From assembly GCA_004154925.1 (NCBI GenBank), contig QJNS01000289.1, forward strand, positions 1 to 64,000: a stretch of DNA of 64,000 nucleotides. Direction: 5' to 3'. Positions 24,143-34,012 of the stretch are shown here, in pieces. The notes beneath the pieces were generated by a model that ran no database searches, had not been told where the DNA came from, and worked only from the letters and a program-made list of their open reading frames with translations. This DNA is from Monosporascus cannonballus. Lineage: Eukaryota; Ascomycota; Sordariomycetes; Xylariales. The translations under genes and the position numbers were made by a program. Position 1 is the first letter of the stretch. Each line of letters begins with the position of its first letter.

Positions 24143-24557
24143 AACTGGTGCTGGAGCTGGTGCTGGAACTGGTGCTCAGTATACTCGAGCTACTCGAGCT
24201 ACTGGTAATGATGGAGCTCGAGGTTGAGCTCGGGGTCGACGAGGTCGAGCTGGTAGTGGGAGTATATAGGGGGCAATCTAGGCACGGAGTTAGTAACTAC
24301 GTAGTTGCCAATATCCAAAAGCGTCCATAAAGACGAAGGTTATGTGTTAAGAGAGCTTAGGGCCAGCCAATGGGACGGCTGGGTTTAGACAATCCGCTTC
24401 ACCCATGCCCGGAATGGTTTTCGTGCTACTCACCAGTGTTGGTGGGATTGCACTTCGAAACAGTCACAACGGCTGTAAGGGTCTGTGTGCTTGTGATGGT
24501 CTGCGCAAAAGCGGGCAGGGCGCTAGCCGCCAGCACGAATAATTGTGACGCGAGCAT
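23823..24557 (-). CDS. small GPI-anchored Ser/Thr-rich cell-wall protein
   Basis: Two exons, 24557-24434 and 24277-23823 (156-bp GTGAGT..CTAG intron), encode 192 aa. The N-terminus MLASQLFVLAASALPAFA is a clear signal peptide, cleaved near AFA-QT. After a short cysteine-containing segment (SKCNPTNTD then CPLYTP) comes a long Ser/Thr-rich region expected to be O-mannosylated. The C-terminus has a small-residue omega-site zone (TSGAG) followed by a hydrophobic tail (SGLLIGVLGLGVALLA) and stop, as in GPI-anchored proteins. The Ser/Thr core is encoded by tandem 12-bp units, which also create a long spurious Leu/Glu frame on the other strand. The role is probably structural in the wall or at the cell surface; no catalytic domain is seen. 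Confidence 0.82.
24085..24180 (-). repeat. 12-bp minisatellite in GPI protein gene
   Basis: Near-perfect tandem copies of ctggtgctggag (plus strand) encode repeated Ser-Thr-Ser-Ser on the minus strand. Repeat length is a multiple of three, so copy-number changes would keep frame. Confidence 0.88.
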
Positions 24558-27238
24558 TTTGATCGGTGATGAAGTCCCAAGAGCTTCTAATTGGTACCAA
24601 AGATAGAGAGCACAGCAAGAGGCACGGATTCTCGGAGTAAAGTTGCCGAATTGCTGGAGCGAAATAGTCAACACCCCGAGTTTAGTTCTTATTAGTTTTA
24701 TAGGTCAAAAGAGCGTATATCGTGTTGTAACGAGCGAGGGTTTGCGAAATGCAAAAAATAATGCGTATCCTCCGCGACGAGGAGAAAAAGGAGCGTGAGA
24801 CGACACTGCTGTATACAGTTCCCTTCGAGACGGAAAGGGACACAGAGGGAAAAGAGCATAGCGACCGCTGAAGTGGGCTGTCAATAGACGACACCCTCTC
24901 TCATACGGACATGGGGGTTCACGCCCCTCTTGGAGCTCATAAACGCGGGCAAGGTCTAATGCAACGCTGTATGTGGATCAACACCGTGTGCTACCCCTAT
25001 GATAAGGCAATATAAGGCAACCGGGAAATACAACCGACATGTGTTATCTTATTCTCGTCATGTCTTCTCAATTCCGAGTGAGTACGTAGTGCCAACGGGA
25101 TGCATCCTGCTGTGTCTCCCGACCCATCAGCGAGTTCACGCGGGAAGAAGAAGCTTATGCAAGTATTTAAAGTGTTGGTGATACCCGAAGATTTTTGAAT
25201 GCCTTCAATTGGGTACAAATATAGTGGTCAAAGACGCCCCGTTGTCAGCCTCTTATGCTAGGCGCTTCGTCTCAATCGATCAATCAACCTAATCATGGTC
25301 ACTGCTTTAGGCCGGTGGATACAATAAGTGATAGTCAGGCACGCCAGGGCAAGTCAGGGGAGCGAGCCTTTCTCGATTCAGCAATTAGCCGCCAGTCCGG
25401 CCAATGACCAAGAGCTTGCCCAAACCCTATCAGGAACTTAAATTCTGCGCGTTCCTGAGCCAGACTGCGGCGCTGGCGTTGAACTCCTGCGGGGCATCCG
25501 CGATACAAGGTGGCCATCAGTTATATGTAGAAGCGTTTGAGAGACAAGGGAGCAGGAAGACAGCAGCATATCACTTCCCTTGCCCTAGGCTTTTCTCCCT
25601 GGATTCCACCGTAGTGGCCAAGTCAGATCTACGGCTGTGAAGGAAGATACGCACTGCAAATCTTAACGGTGATCAGCTTTAAGCTATGGTCGTCTGTCGG
25701 TGTACCAACGGTCCACCAGCCACGCGGCGAGTAAGTGGAGAAGGGTTGTGCGACCCAGAGGGGATTTGGGATACCTCCGTACAGACAAATGTGTGGCTAC
25801 TTGGCAAAGGATGCCGACTTTTTTCTGCGATATAGGTGACAGAAGAAGTACAGCCAGCTGTGCTTGTTTCGACAAGTCGCTTCTGGCGAACACACTGTGT
25901 TATGCAGCCGAGCGGATAGAGGGGCGCATGCTCTACTTAGAGCTGCAGATGCCGTGCGACAGTCCGCTCTTGGATAAGATAGATGCACACGGTTGAGAGT
26001 GATGAGATAAGGGCTACGGCGCAGCTTATAACGGGCGGAGAGCCACATGTCAATCAGCGACGGATATCGGATACCCCCCCTAGAATCATCCGGCGACAAT
26101 TGTCGTAACAGCAATAACCAGTTGCAAAAGCCAGCAAGGGGTAGTCTTTCTCACGTGTTTGCTTGTCGACACTGCGAAGGGGATCCCTCTCCCGAGCTTT
26201 GAATCGCTTGTTGCGATAGGTAGATATGAGCAGTGTACGAAAAAGCGCTGCTGGCGACTTGGAACTTGACATACTATGACGCCTCAGAAATCGTACTGTG
26301 GGGTCACACCGGATTTCCCCCTGTAGAGTGATGGACCGCGATCACGAAGCAGGTTAAACCATAACAGCCTACAACGTGTGACCATCCGTCACTAGGAAGA
26401 AGATAAGCATTACCAGGTCCGAGGGTGAAGACGATCACCGTAAGGCGGACCAATGAACATAAAAGCACCTCGTGAGGCGCGTCTTGGAAAACAGCAAGGA
26501 AGAGAGGTCTAGTATCAGTAACGGTAAGCAACTCAGGCTCGTCCGTTCAAGGGTATAGAGCATCGAAAGAACGATTGAATAGCCATCACAATTGGGCATG
26601 AGCATTGCGTCCCTTGCGTATGCTGTATGAAGAGGGATAACAGTAAGCTAGGGCTTTGTCACTATACTGCATGAGCGACAAGGCGGCGGGAAGGACTAAG
26701 GATATGGTGTGGCCCAAGACCCTCTCGAGAAGGTCGCCATGGTGAAGATCCAGACCAAAATTCCAATATAGCGGGTGCACAAGGCGATATACGTCTCAAT
26801 TACGCCAAAGGCGGTGGGTAGACAAAAAGCAAAAGGTTGCAGGGATTTATCGCACGTCAAACACAAGTTGTCATGTGTGTGATGATACAGTCGCGGAGGC
26901 AGCAGGTCAGCGGCAGTACGCGTCGAATCGATATCCATATATACTCTAAATTACATTATGAAACTGCCTTGGAATGGGAACCTCGGTTTGCCCACCACCT
27001 TGAAGGTCTGGTTGGAATACAAAGCAGGATATGCTGGGCTATGCTACACGCGGTACTATACATCACTCAACGGCTGTTCCAGGAAAATAGACAATAGTAA
27101 AGAGAATCATGGCGGCATGGACAAAATTGCGATTGACAGTCATATATAGGCTATATCCAAACAGGCGCTATGACTTCCATGTACAAGTTGCAATGCTCGG
27201 TCAGAGAGTACGAGCATTAGGCGCTAGACTCTCATCAC
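24558..27238. other. gene-poor region (2.7 kb), no supported gene
   Basis: This stretch lies upstream of the GPI gene and downstream of the GH17 gene. The open frames are all under 110 codons and show no domain, signal peptide or frame-consistent splice partner. The promoter of the GPI gene must be within about 24560-25000. Confidence 0.6.
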
Positions 27239-29110
27239 TTACAAGCCGAGATCGAGAATGTGCTTGATGCCCCCTGGAAACTGTTAGTAGACGTCGGGAA
27301 AACGCTGAACGGAATATAACTTACAGTGCTGCTCACAGACACCGCACGCAGTGGCACCAGACTTCCACTTGTCGTCGTACAGGCTGAAGAGGATGGACTT
27401 GTCACCGCACTCCTTAACAATAGACTTGATAGCAATGGCCTGCTCGGTGGATCCGGCAACAGCCTTGCCTTGGCTTGTGCCCTGCGAAGGCCAGCCAGTC
27501 TCAAGGACAATACCCTCCTTACCGCAGATGCTGCTGACGAGGTCAAGTTGACTCTTGACGAACTTACCAGCCTCGGAAGGGGAAGTCTCGTAGTTGAAGA
27601 AGGCATGAGCGTTAGTGCCGATAACATCGACAACGGGGCAGAGGTAAGTCTTGGCATCCTCCTGCTGCCAGATGTTGACAGTCTCGGCAGTCGTGTAAGG
27701 ACCGGTGTAGCCGTTGAACTCGTGCTTGCAGGTCTCGATGAGCTCAGCAACTTGCTTGGGCGTACAGAAACCGTTAATGACAGCCTCGTTACCAACAACG
27801 ATAAGGGGAACCATCTCCCACTTGCCCCAGTTCTTGAGAGCGGTGATCTGCTCGGCGATCTTGGAGTCGCCAGCCGTGCAGCCAGGGCCGTCGACGAAGA
27901 CACCGACCATCATGTTAACACCGTACTTCTCGCAAGCGTCGCCGACATACTCGAGCGTGTTGCAGTCAGTCGAGTAGGTACGGACCACCTTGATGCCCTT
28001 AGAAGCAAGGTCCTTGATGTCCTTCTCGACATCTTCCTTCGACATGCAAAGACCAGTCTCGGGCTCGTAGGGGGTGTAAGTGGTTCCCCACGGCATACCA
28101 GGAGAATCTCCGCCAAGCTCGCCAGTAGGCTTGGGCTTGGGAATGCTAGAGGTGGTAGAGGCGGACGGAGTCGGCTCGGCGGTGGTAGACTCAGGCTTGG
28201 AGGAAGTCGCCGGGTAAGAAGTGGGTTCAGGTTTGGAGGAAGTCGCCGGGTAGGAAGTGGGCTCAGGCTTGGAGGAAGTGGGCTCGGGCTCGGGGGAAGT
28301 CGCCGGATAAGAAGTGGGCACGGGCTCCTTAGAAGTTATCGGCTCCGGAGTAGGCTCAGGAGAGTAGGTAGACTCGGCGACGGACGTGGTCGTGGGCTCA
28401 ACTGGCTCAAAGGGGCAATAGATGACGGTCTTGGTGTCTGTGACGGTCGTCACAACCTCGGGCTGAGTGTAGGTTCCAGGTGGGTAGCTGGTGATGGTTG
28501 GGATGACAACGTCGGTTTCTTCCTCCACGTAGGTGGTCGTCGGAGCAATGGTGTAAGTACCTGCGGACGGGCAAACGTACTCGGTGGTCTTGATCACGCT
28601 GGTGACGACGCCCTCGCTGGTCTCGACCGTCGGATACGGGCAGGTGACAGTCGTAGCGGTGGTCACAACGGTGACAACACCACCGATGGTGTTGCTACCA
28701 GATGGAACCTTGGTCGTCGAGGGAACGCAAACCGTGGTTTCCTCGGTCAGAATGACGGTCTCAGCTGGGTAGGTGACCACGCCAGTTGTTGTAGGCGTGT
28801 GAGGAACAGGAGTAGGCACCACGATAACGGTCTTCTCGTATGTCGTGGGAACCGGGCTCGAGCTGGCCGTAGGGGCAACCTCGCTCGAGCTCGTGGTAGG
28901 AGCCGGAGGGGGAGGGGGAGGCATAATCAGGGTCGGTTCACCATAGTAGGTGCTGTAAATGGTAGTGCAACCGCAGGTCTCGGTGCCGTTGGTAGGGTTC
29001 TTCTTCAGCAGCCCATGGAACACCTCATGGCCGTGTCGGTAGTGGAGGGTGCCGGCGGTGGTAGTACCAACCAGAGCGGCAGCTGTAGCCGCAGCAAACG
29101 TTGCCTTCAT
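27239..29110 (-). CDS. GH17 cell-wall glucan endo-1,3-beta-glucosidase
   Basis: A secreted or wall-bound enzyme of the GH17 (Scw11/EglC-like) family that cuts or remodels beta-1,3-glucan. Two exons, 29110-27325 and 27273-27239 (51-bp intron), give 606 aa; the short second exon adds WGIKHILDLGL. Residues 1-20 form a signal peptide. Residues 46-230 carry a conserved-looking Cys/Thr segment (CGCTTIYSTYYGEPT). Residues 240-330 form a Pro/Ser/Thr/Glu linker with repeats of KPEPTSYPATSS. The GH17 domain starts at about 339. The proposed acid/base is Glu442 in VVGNEAVINGF and the nucleophile is Glu537 in VLETGWPSQG, both family hallmarks. No clear GPI tail is seen. A 624-codon open frame on the opposite strand is a shadow produced by codon bias. 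Confidence 0.93.
28190..28330 (-). repeat. imperfect tandem repeats coding Pro/Ser/Thr linker
   Basis: Repeated units of about 48 bp containing ggaagtcgccgggta encode KPEPTSYPATSS-type linker repeats in the GH17 enzyme. They are seen directly in both nucleotide and protein sequence. Confidence 0.8.
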
Positions 29111-32100
29111 CTTGACGGATACCAGAATTCCAAGTACAGAACTCCTATTACGCTCAATTATGTATATATGGTGTTGTGGGTTAAAAAGAATGCCCGCTAA
29201 AAGAGTGAAGCGGTGGGTGGGATACGCAGCGAAACAAAAGACGAAAGCTTGAACGATGCCTTCACGCCAACGATATCGACGTCAAGGTGGCCGTTTCGTG
29301 GGAGGTGAAAATAAAAGGGAAAGGAACGGCAGCATGAGCAGACCCTGTTGACTTTATTATGGCCCCATGAATTCCTGGATAATGGGGTACCAGATCCAAA
29401 TTGGTTACAGCCATTTCTGAAAAGGGGCTTGACGGGTGGCCACTTGAGAGGATGCCAGGCGGGTCTCCCCAGTCCGACCAAAGTTCCAGGTCCTTGCACC
29501 GCATTAAGGGTACTTTTCCTAGTGTGGGTATTTTACTTGATGATCTGGAGATTGGCTTGAGGAGAATCCGGCCGGGGTACGAAGACTATGTAGATCCGCT
29601 GGTGAAAATAAGCATTTGGCAAATATCACGAACCTCCTCCCTCCCTTTATTAGATGGAGCTTAACCCTAAGAGAACCTCTTCGCCGAGGGGGATGATGTT
29701 TCTAAGTCAATCGAGGAGAGCTGACAATACAATACGTCGGGTCTTTTGACCCGGAATCCTATACAAGAGAACTCGCCGGCAACTGTAGTGGATAAGCGCA
29801 GATTGGAGAAAATGAAATACAAATTAAAAAAAGGGGGGGATGGTAAGAAGAGCGGTCGTCACCTTTTCTTTCAGGTCCAATGAGAAGCCGAATCGAACAG
29901 GGAGATTTTACTAAGTAAGTAACGAGAATCTACTGAAAGCCACCAATGCAAGTGGCCAGAGCTAGTAAGGTAGCCAAGGCTGGCCAAACTTTACCTGACC
30001 TAACGCTAGCTTCAGGGTCCCCCTGTTGTTGTTCGTGTTCTACGGTGGAGCCTCATCGTTGATGGGCCTATCAGAACAGGTTGGGAAATTACTCAGCAAC
30101 AAGCGAAATTGCTTCAACCTGACATGAAGGTGAAGCAGTTCTTCTAATAAAGATGCAAGAAAGGCTGGGCGAGGGCTGGGGAGGAAGATATGCGAAGAAA
30201 CGAGGGAGAATGATCACTAACGTGCAATGGGCTCACAATTGGATTGTATAGGGTTGCATCCTGTCGTTACGGAAAGAAATATTTGCATCTATATAGACTA
30301 CCTATCTACGTACCTCCAGATGTAACAGGTAATGTACGGGCTCCGAATTGTAAACAGTTCTGTTACCTCCGTCTCCGCAGTCGTTGCCACGGCCTCCTTT
30401 ATGGTTATCCGGGCGCGACTCAGTGCCAACGCAGGAACTCACTTTGCACTGGAATATCAACTCTACACATGTAGTTGGGCTTGGCTATTTCTAATTAAGC
30501 TTATTACGGATTAACGGAAGCTTTCAAACTCTATTTTAGGTAAGCTTGTAATTATTGCATGCAGTCTCTGGATGAATGCGTTTTGTGAGTAGGCGCGGAA
30601 CCTATGTTGATCAATCTCCGCCCGATATGGTAACTGTACCTGCATATCCTCTAATACATAGTGTTGTTATGCCGTACGCACTCCACCTCGATCTCGAGCA
30701 CGACTGCTGGGTACGATGATATTCGGGCCCCAGCTCGGAGGGAGTAGAGAAAAGCTCCGGGGGAGCTCAGCCACATCTTTATTAAAATTAGACGGCCCAA
30801 GCGTCGGAAAAATTATAATGTCTAGTAAGAGCATTTGCTGAACAAATGCTATATGGTTGATTATAAAGTTTTTTTTAAAAAAATTTAATATGTATTAAGT
30901 ATGTACTACGCAATTGTTATATAATTAATAATAAATTTTTAATATAATTGCTAAGCATATATTACGTACTTATTACATAGTTAATAATAATAATAATTTT
31001 TAAATGTATTTACTAAACAACTGCTAAGCAATGATTATATAGTTAATAGTAAAAAAATTTCTTTAAGCGCATTTGCTAAGCAATTACGACGTATCGGATT
31101 AATTTTTAAAAAGTAAGCTTGGCGTTTTCTATTCCCTCCGAACTTGCTGCTACGCCACGTTCGAGAAAAGCTCCGGGGGAGCTTTTCTCTACTCCCTCCG
31201 AGCTAGGTAACTAGAACCCAATTGACAATTCCTCACGTTACCCGTATACGATGTAAATCGTGGTTCGTAGCCAGGCGAGTCACTAGTTTTCTTCTTGTTG
31301 ACTCCTTTAAGTACGTACCTACTTCGTAGCTTGATAGATTTACGCAGTATGCCACGGGTAGTTGAAGAATGGCATATGCAGGCCCATCTCCCGCCATGGC
31401 CCGAGATCGTGGCGTCGTTCTGTCTCCGTCCAGCCCTACCAAGCGCCAACCGATCACGCTGATCACAAAGGGCCTGGCTAAGTACTGTTTTTAAGGGGGT
31501 AAGGATGCCCGCCTAATACAAGTGGCACGGGGGTGCTCAATGGTCTGGGCGAGGAAGGTAGGAGAATCGCTAAGGCATCTTATTAGATCTAACGGCGACG
31601 CTGAGCTTTGTCGCAAAGGCGACCATGTCGCCCTGGAGCCGTCTCGGCGCATCTGCAAATCGCGAGGATAAAGTAAGTGCAGCGGCCTTGAAGATTTTTT
31701 TGTTCTAATTCTCGTATCCCGCTCTGGGGACGCGGTACCTTCTCCAGCCCATCCTCTGCTTGGTTAACAGGTAATCAGCGTGGCGAATTTCCTCTGCCCT
31801 TGTACATATTGTAGTGCAGTGGCTCTATACTATAAACAACCAAGGGGGAATTCATGGGCGTCTGTCTTGTTCCGCACTCTGGGAATGGCATAGGCAAGGA
31901 TGCGCATTGAGCCACTACTGCACTGAGCACATCCTGAGTAACGCAAGATGCTATTTACGTGCGATATTGCTAAGGTTATAGAACTTGTGGTCGACCTCAC
32001 ACTCAATCCCGAGGCGACCATCCCCTTTCTATGGAGAGTACCTTGTGGTCGGTCCACTGTGCAGAATTCAGTTGCAAGGAGACGCAATAATATCTGCTCG

Positions 32101-32751
32101 TCCTAAAGGGTGATTGTGATAGCCTGGAGACCACGGTAAGTTGGTTAACATCTCAAGAGGCGTCGCTAATAGAACGCAACGATCTAAAGCTGAGATGTGG
32201 TAAAGGTGCCTACGTCTATCTGTGAATTTGCCCTAATTCTCTAGAATCGGGCAACGTGGCGGCGGATGGTATCAACCTTCGACCTCTTGGCCAAATGGTA
32301 AAATGGTACAGCTCATCGCGGTTAGGCCATGTGGCTTGTTTGACAGAAAGCATTCCGAGTTCACACACAGATGCCCCCTTCTTGAACGAGCCTGAACGGA
32401 CTAGGCTGATGGCAGAAAGTTTATCATGCTGGGGAGGAGCTGCGGGGCTGCCTCTCGAAGCATGCATCTCGGAGCTAGTAGGAGAAGGTTGCGTTGAAGC
32501 TACGATGATTTTATTAGGATACAATAGCCGCCAATCTTGATAGCTCTCTAGGTGTCAATCCTGAAGAAGTACGTTGCCGGTGGGCATTAAAAGGAATAGG
32601 GGTAATATGGTCCTCCCCTATTCTTCCAGTGTCTAATGAGGCCTTTTCCAACGCCGACAAAATGAAAGTCCGCCATGAGGGTCGTCTAATTCGTCCCCCA
32701 AATCGCCACCAATGTGTTCATGTCCGGGTTTCAGGCCTCTTCTTGCGTCCA
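29111..32751. other. gene-poor region (3.6 kb) with one MITE-like element
   Basis: No convincing gene is seen. The left part holds the GH17 promoter. The middle holds the 473-bp inverted-repeat element (30732-31204). The right part is the 3' flank of the small GPI gene. Short frames at 31189-31466 and 32216-32540 show no domains. Confidence 0.6.
30732..31204. mobile_element. MITE-like element, 27-bp perfect terminal inverted repeats
   Basis: The left end (30732-30758, starting agctcggagggagtagag) is the exact reverse complement of the right end (31178-31204, ending ctctactccctccgagct) over 27 bp. Just inside each end lies the palindrome agctccgggggagct or its right-end counterpart. The 420-bp core is strongly AT-rich, consistent with a RIP-mutated or naturally AT-rich non-coding element. 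It holds diverged sub-repeats that each begin TGCTAAGCA (30949, 31022, 31074) plus an AGCATTTG/CAAATGCT hairpin (30830-30850). There is no transposase frame, and no clear target-site duplication is visible at these boundaries. The CTCCCTCCG word in the terminus recalls Stowaway-type (Tc1/mariner) MITE ends, but that link is only a resemblance. Confidence 0.75.
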
Positions 32752-33275
32752 TTACAATTGGAACATAGCACCGAGCGCAACCGACAAGGCAAACAGAGCG
32801 ACCTTTCACCCAGGTAGTCTCCTTCAAGATGTCGGACCGGTACCTTGGACTTACAGAAACACCACTGACTCCACTTCCTGAGATGGGCGGCTCAGTCGGG
32901 TTTGTGGTGTTGTGCGTGCTGCCCATACCGGCCATACGACTATGATTCGTGCCGGCGGCCGGGGTAGTAGATGTGGACAAGGTGTTGTCCATTGTCATCG
33001 AGGTTGACTGGCCCGCGACCTCTTCGGATGATGCTGCAGTTGATATCTCGGCAGGCACGGAAGCCTCCATGGAGGTGGGTATGGGGGTGTCCGTAGTTGT
33101 CGAGGCGGTATTAGTGCCTCCTGTGGGAGAGTTGTTCACGAATGAGGTTTGAGAGGAACTCTCACTTTCGGCTACTGCTGGGCTTGTATCGTCCATCCCA
33201 GGCATATTCATGCCCGACATCTGGGCGATGGCGGAAGAGGCCAGAGCCAAAGCTACAACACGCTTTGCTAAACAT
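32752..33275 (-). CDS. small GPI-anchored Ser/Thr/Met-rich protein (start region shifted)
   Basis: The body frame runs from 33262 to 32855 and joins, across a 52-bp intron (GTAAGT..AAAG, 32854-32803), to 32802-32752. That exon encodes a hydrophobic tail ending MFQL and a stop, giving a GPI-type C-terminus after SGSGVSGVS. The mature part begins QMSGMNMPGMDD and is Ser/Thr-rich, with no catalytic domain. The signal peptide core VVALALASSAIA is in this frame, but no ATG is. The natural ATG at 33275 (MFSK) is one base out of phase, as if one base near 33263 were extra. Either the assembly or gene carries a single-base shift, or a separate 5' exon supplies the start. Without the intron the frame would run on to 32633 with a Cys-rich nonsense tail, which I reject. 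Confidence 0.62.
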
Positions 33276-34012
33276 ATTGGTTGGTTCGAGAGCGAGATAT
33301 GCTGTATGTTTGGAAAAGCAAGGCGAAGCTCGAGGGAGATAAAATGGTAAGAGGGAAGGGCGAGGATTAGGGCTAAGAAGCTTTAGGGGCGCATCGAACA
33401 AAAGACTAAGAGCACGTCTTTGGCGGTGTGCCATTCTGGTAGATCTTATACTTCAAGGCCCATGTGAGTTGCCCAGACTACGGGGCATTCCAGTCGATTT
33501 TGATACATTCATTGTATCTCGGACAGTGCCTGAAAGGAGACACGATGGCGCCCCGATGGGACACTCGAATGTAGAGACGACTAGAGTGTTTAGGAGGCGG
33601 CGGGGTATGGTCCGAAAGGCGTCTCTGGCCTTGTCATCCATACGAAGTTCTCGAACCATTCTAAATCCGGATCATCGGGTCTTTGTTTGTTTGGAATTTG
33701 TCATTCACTATTAAACCATCGAGTAGAGTGCGGAATCGAGATGTGTAAGACATTCAATACGACCCCTAATCCCGCCCCTATAGCAGTCGTAAGAGGGGCT
33801 CGTAGGTACGAAGTTACAACGTATTTTATTGGCCGAGCTCCATATTTAGTCACGTGATGTGGCGCCGCCCGACTTTGCCTCCTGGGACTCGAAATTTTGT
33901 TTGGCCGCGAGCTGCACTTGAGTCGCCCGGTGCCACTACATACCTAACCGTGATATCGGGTTTCCTCTCTCACCTCGGAAAACTCCACTCGGTGGTTGTG
34001 GAATCTACGGAA
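33276..34012. promoter_or_regulatory. divergent promoter, small GPI gene / cyt-4
   Basis: This 737-bp spacer between divergent genes must hold both promoters. It contains a TCACGTGA palindrome at 33850-33857, an E-box of the CACGTG class bound by bHLH factors (Cbf1/Pho4-type) in ascomycetes, about 155 bp upstream of the cyt-4 start. Binding is inferred. An ATG at 33857 is in frame with cyt-4 and could give a longer, less MTS-like N-terminus. Confidence 0.5.

Noticed and set aside
24088..24330. Leu/Glu-repeat protein on the plus strand
   Set aside because: It is the mirror image of the 12-bp Ser/Thr minisatellite of the minus-strand GPI gene.
27326..29200. 624-codon open frame on the plus strand over the GH17 gene
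   Set aside because: It is an antisense shadow. The minus strand encodes a full GH17 enzyme with signal peptide and both catalytic Glu, and the plus frame is Arg/Gly/Leu-rich with no domain.
32633..32854. read-through C-terminus with Cys-rich tail in the small GPI gene
   Set aside because: A 52-bp GTAAGT..AAAG intron joins in frame to a hydrophobic GPI tail, which explains the gene much better.
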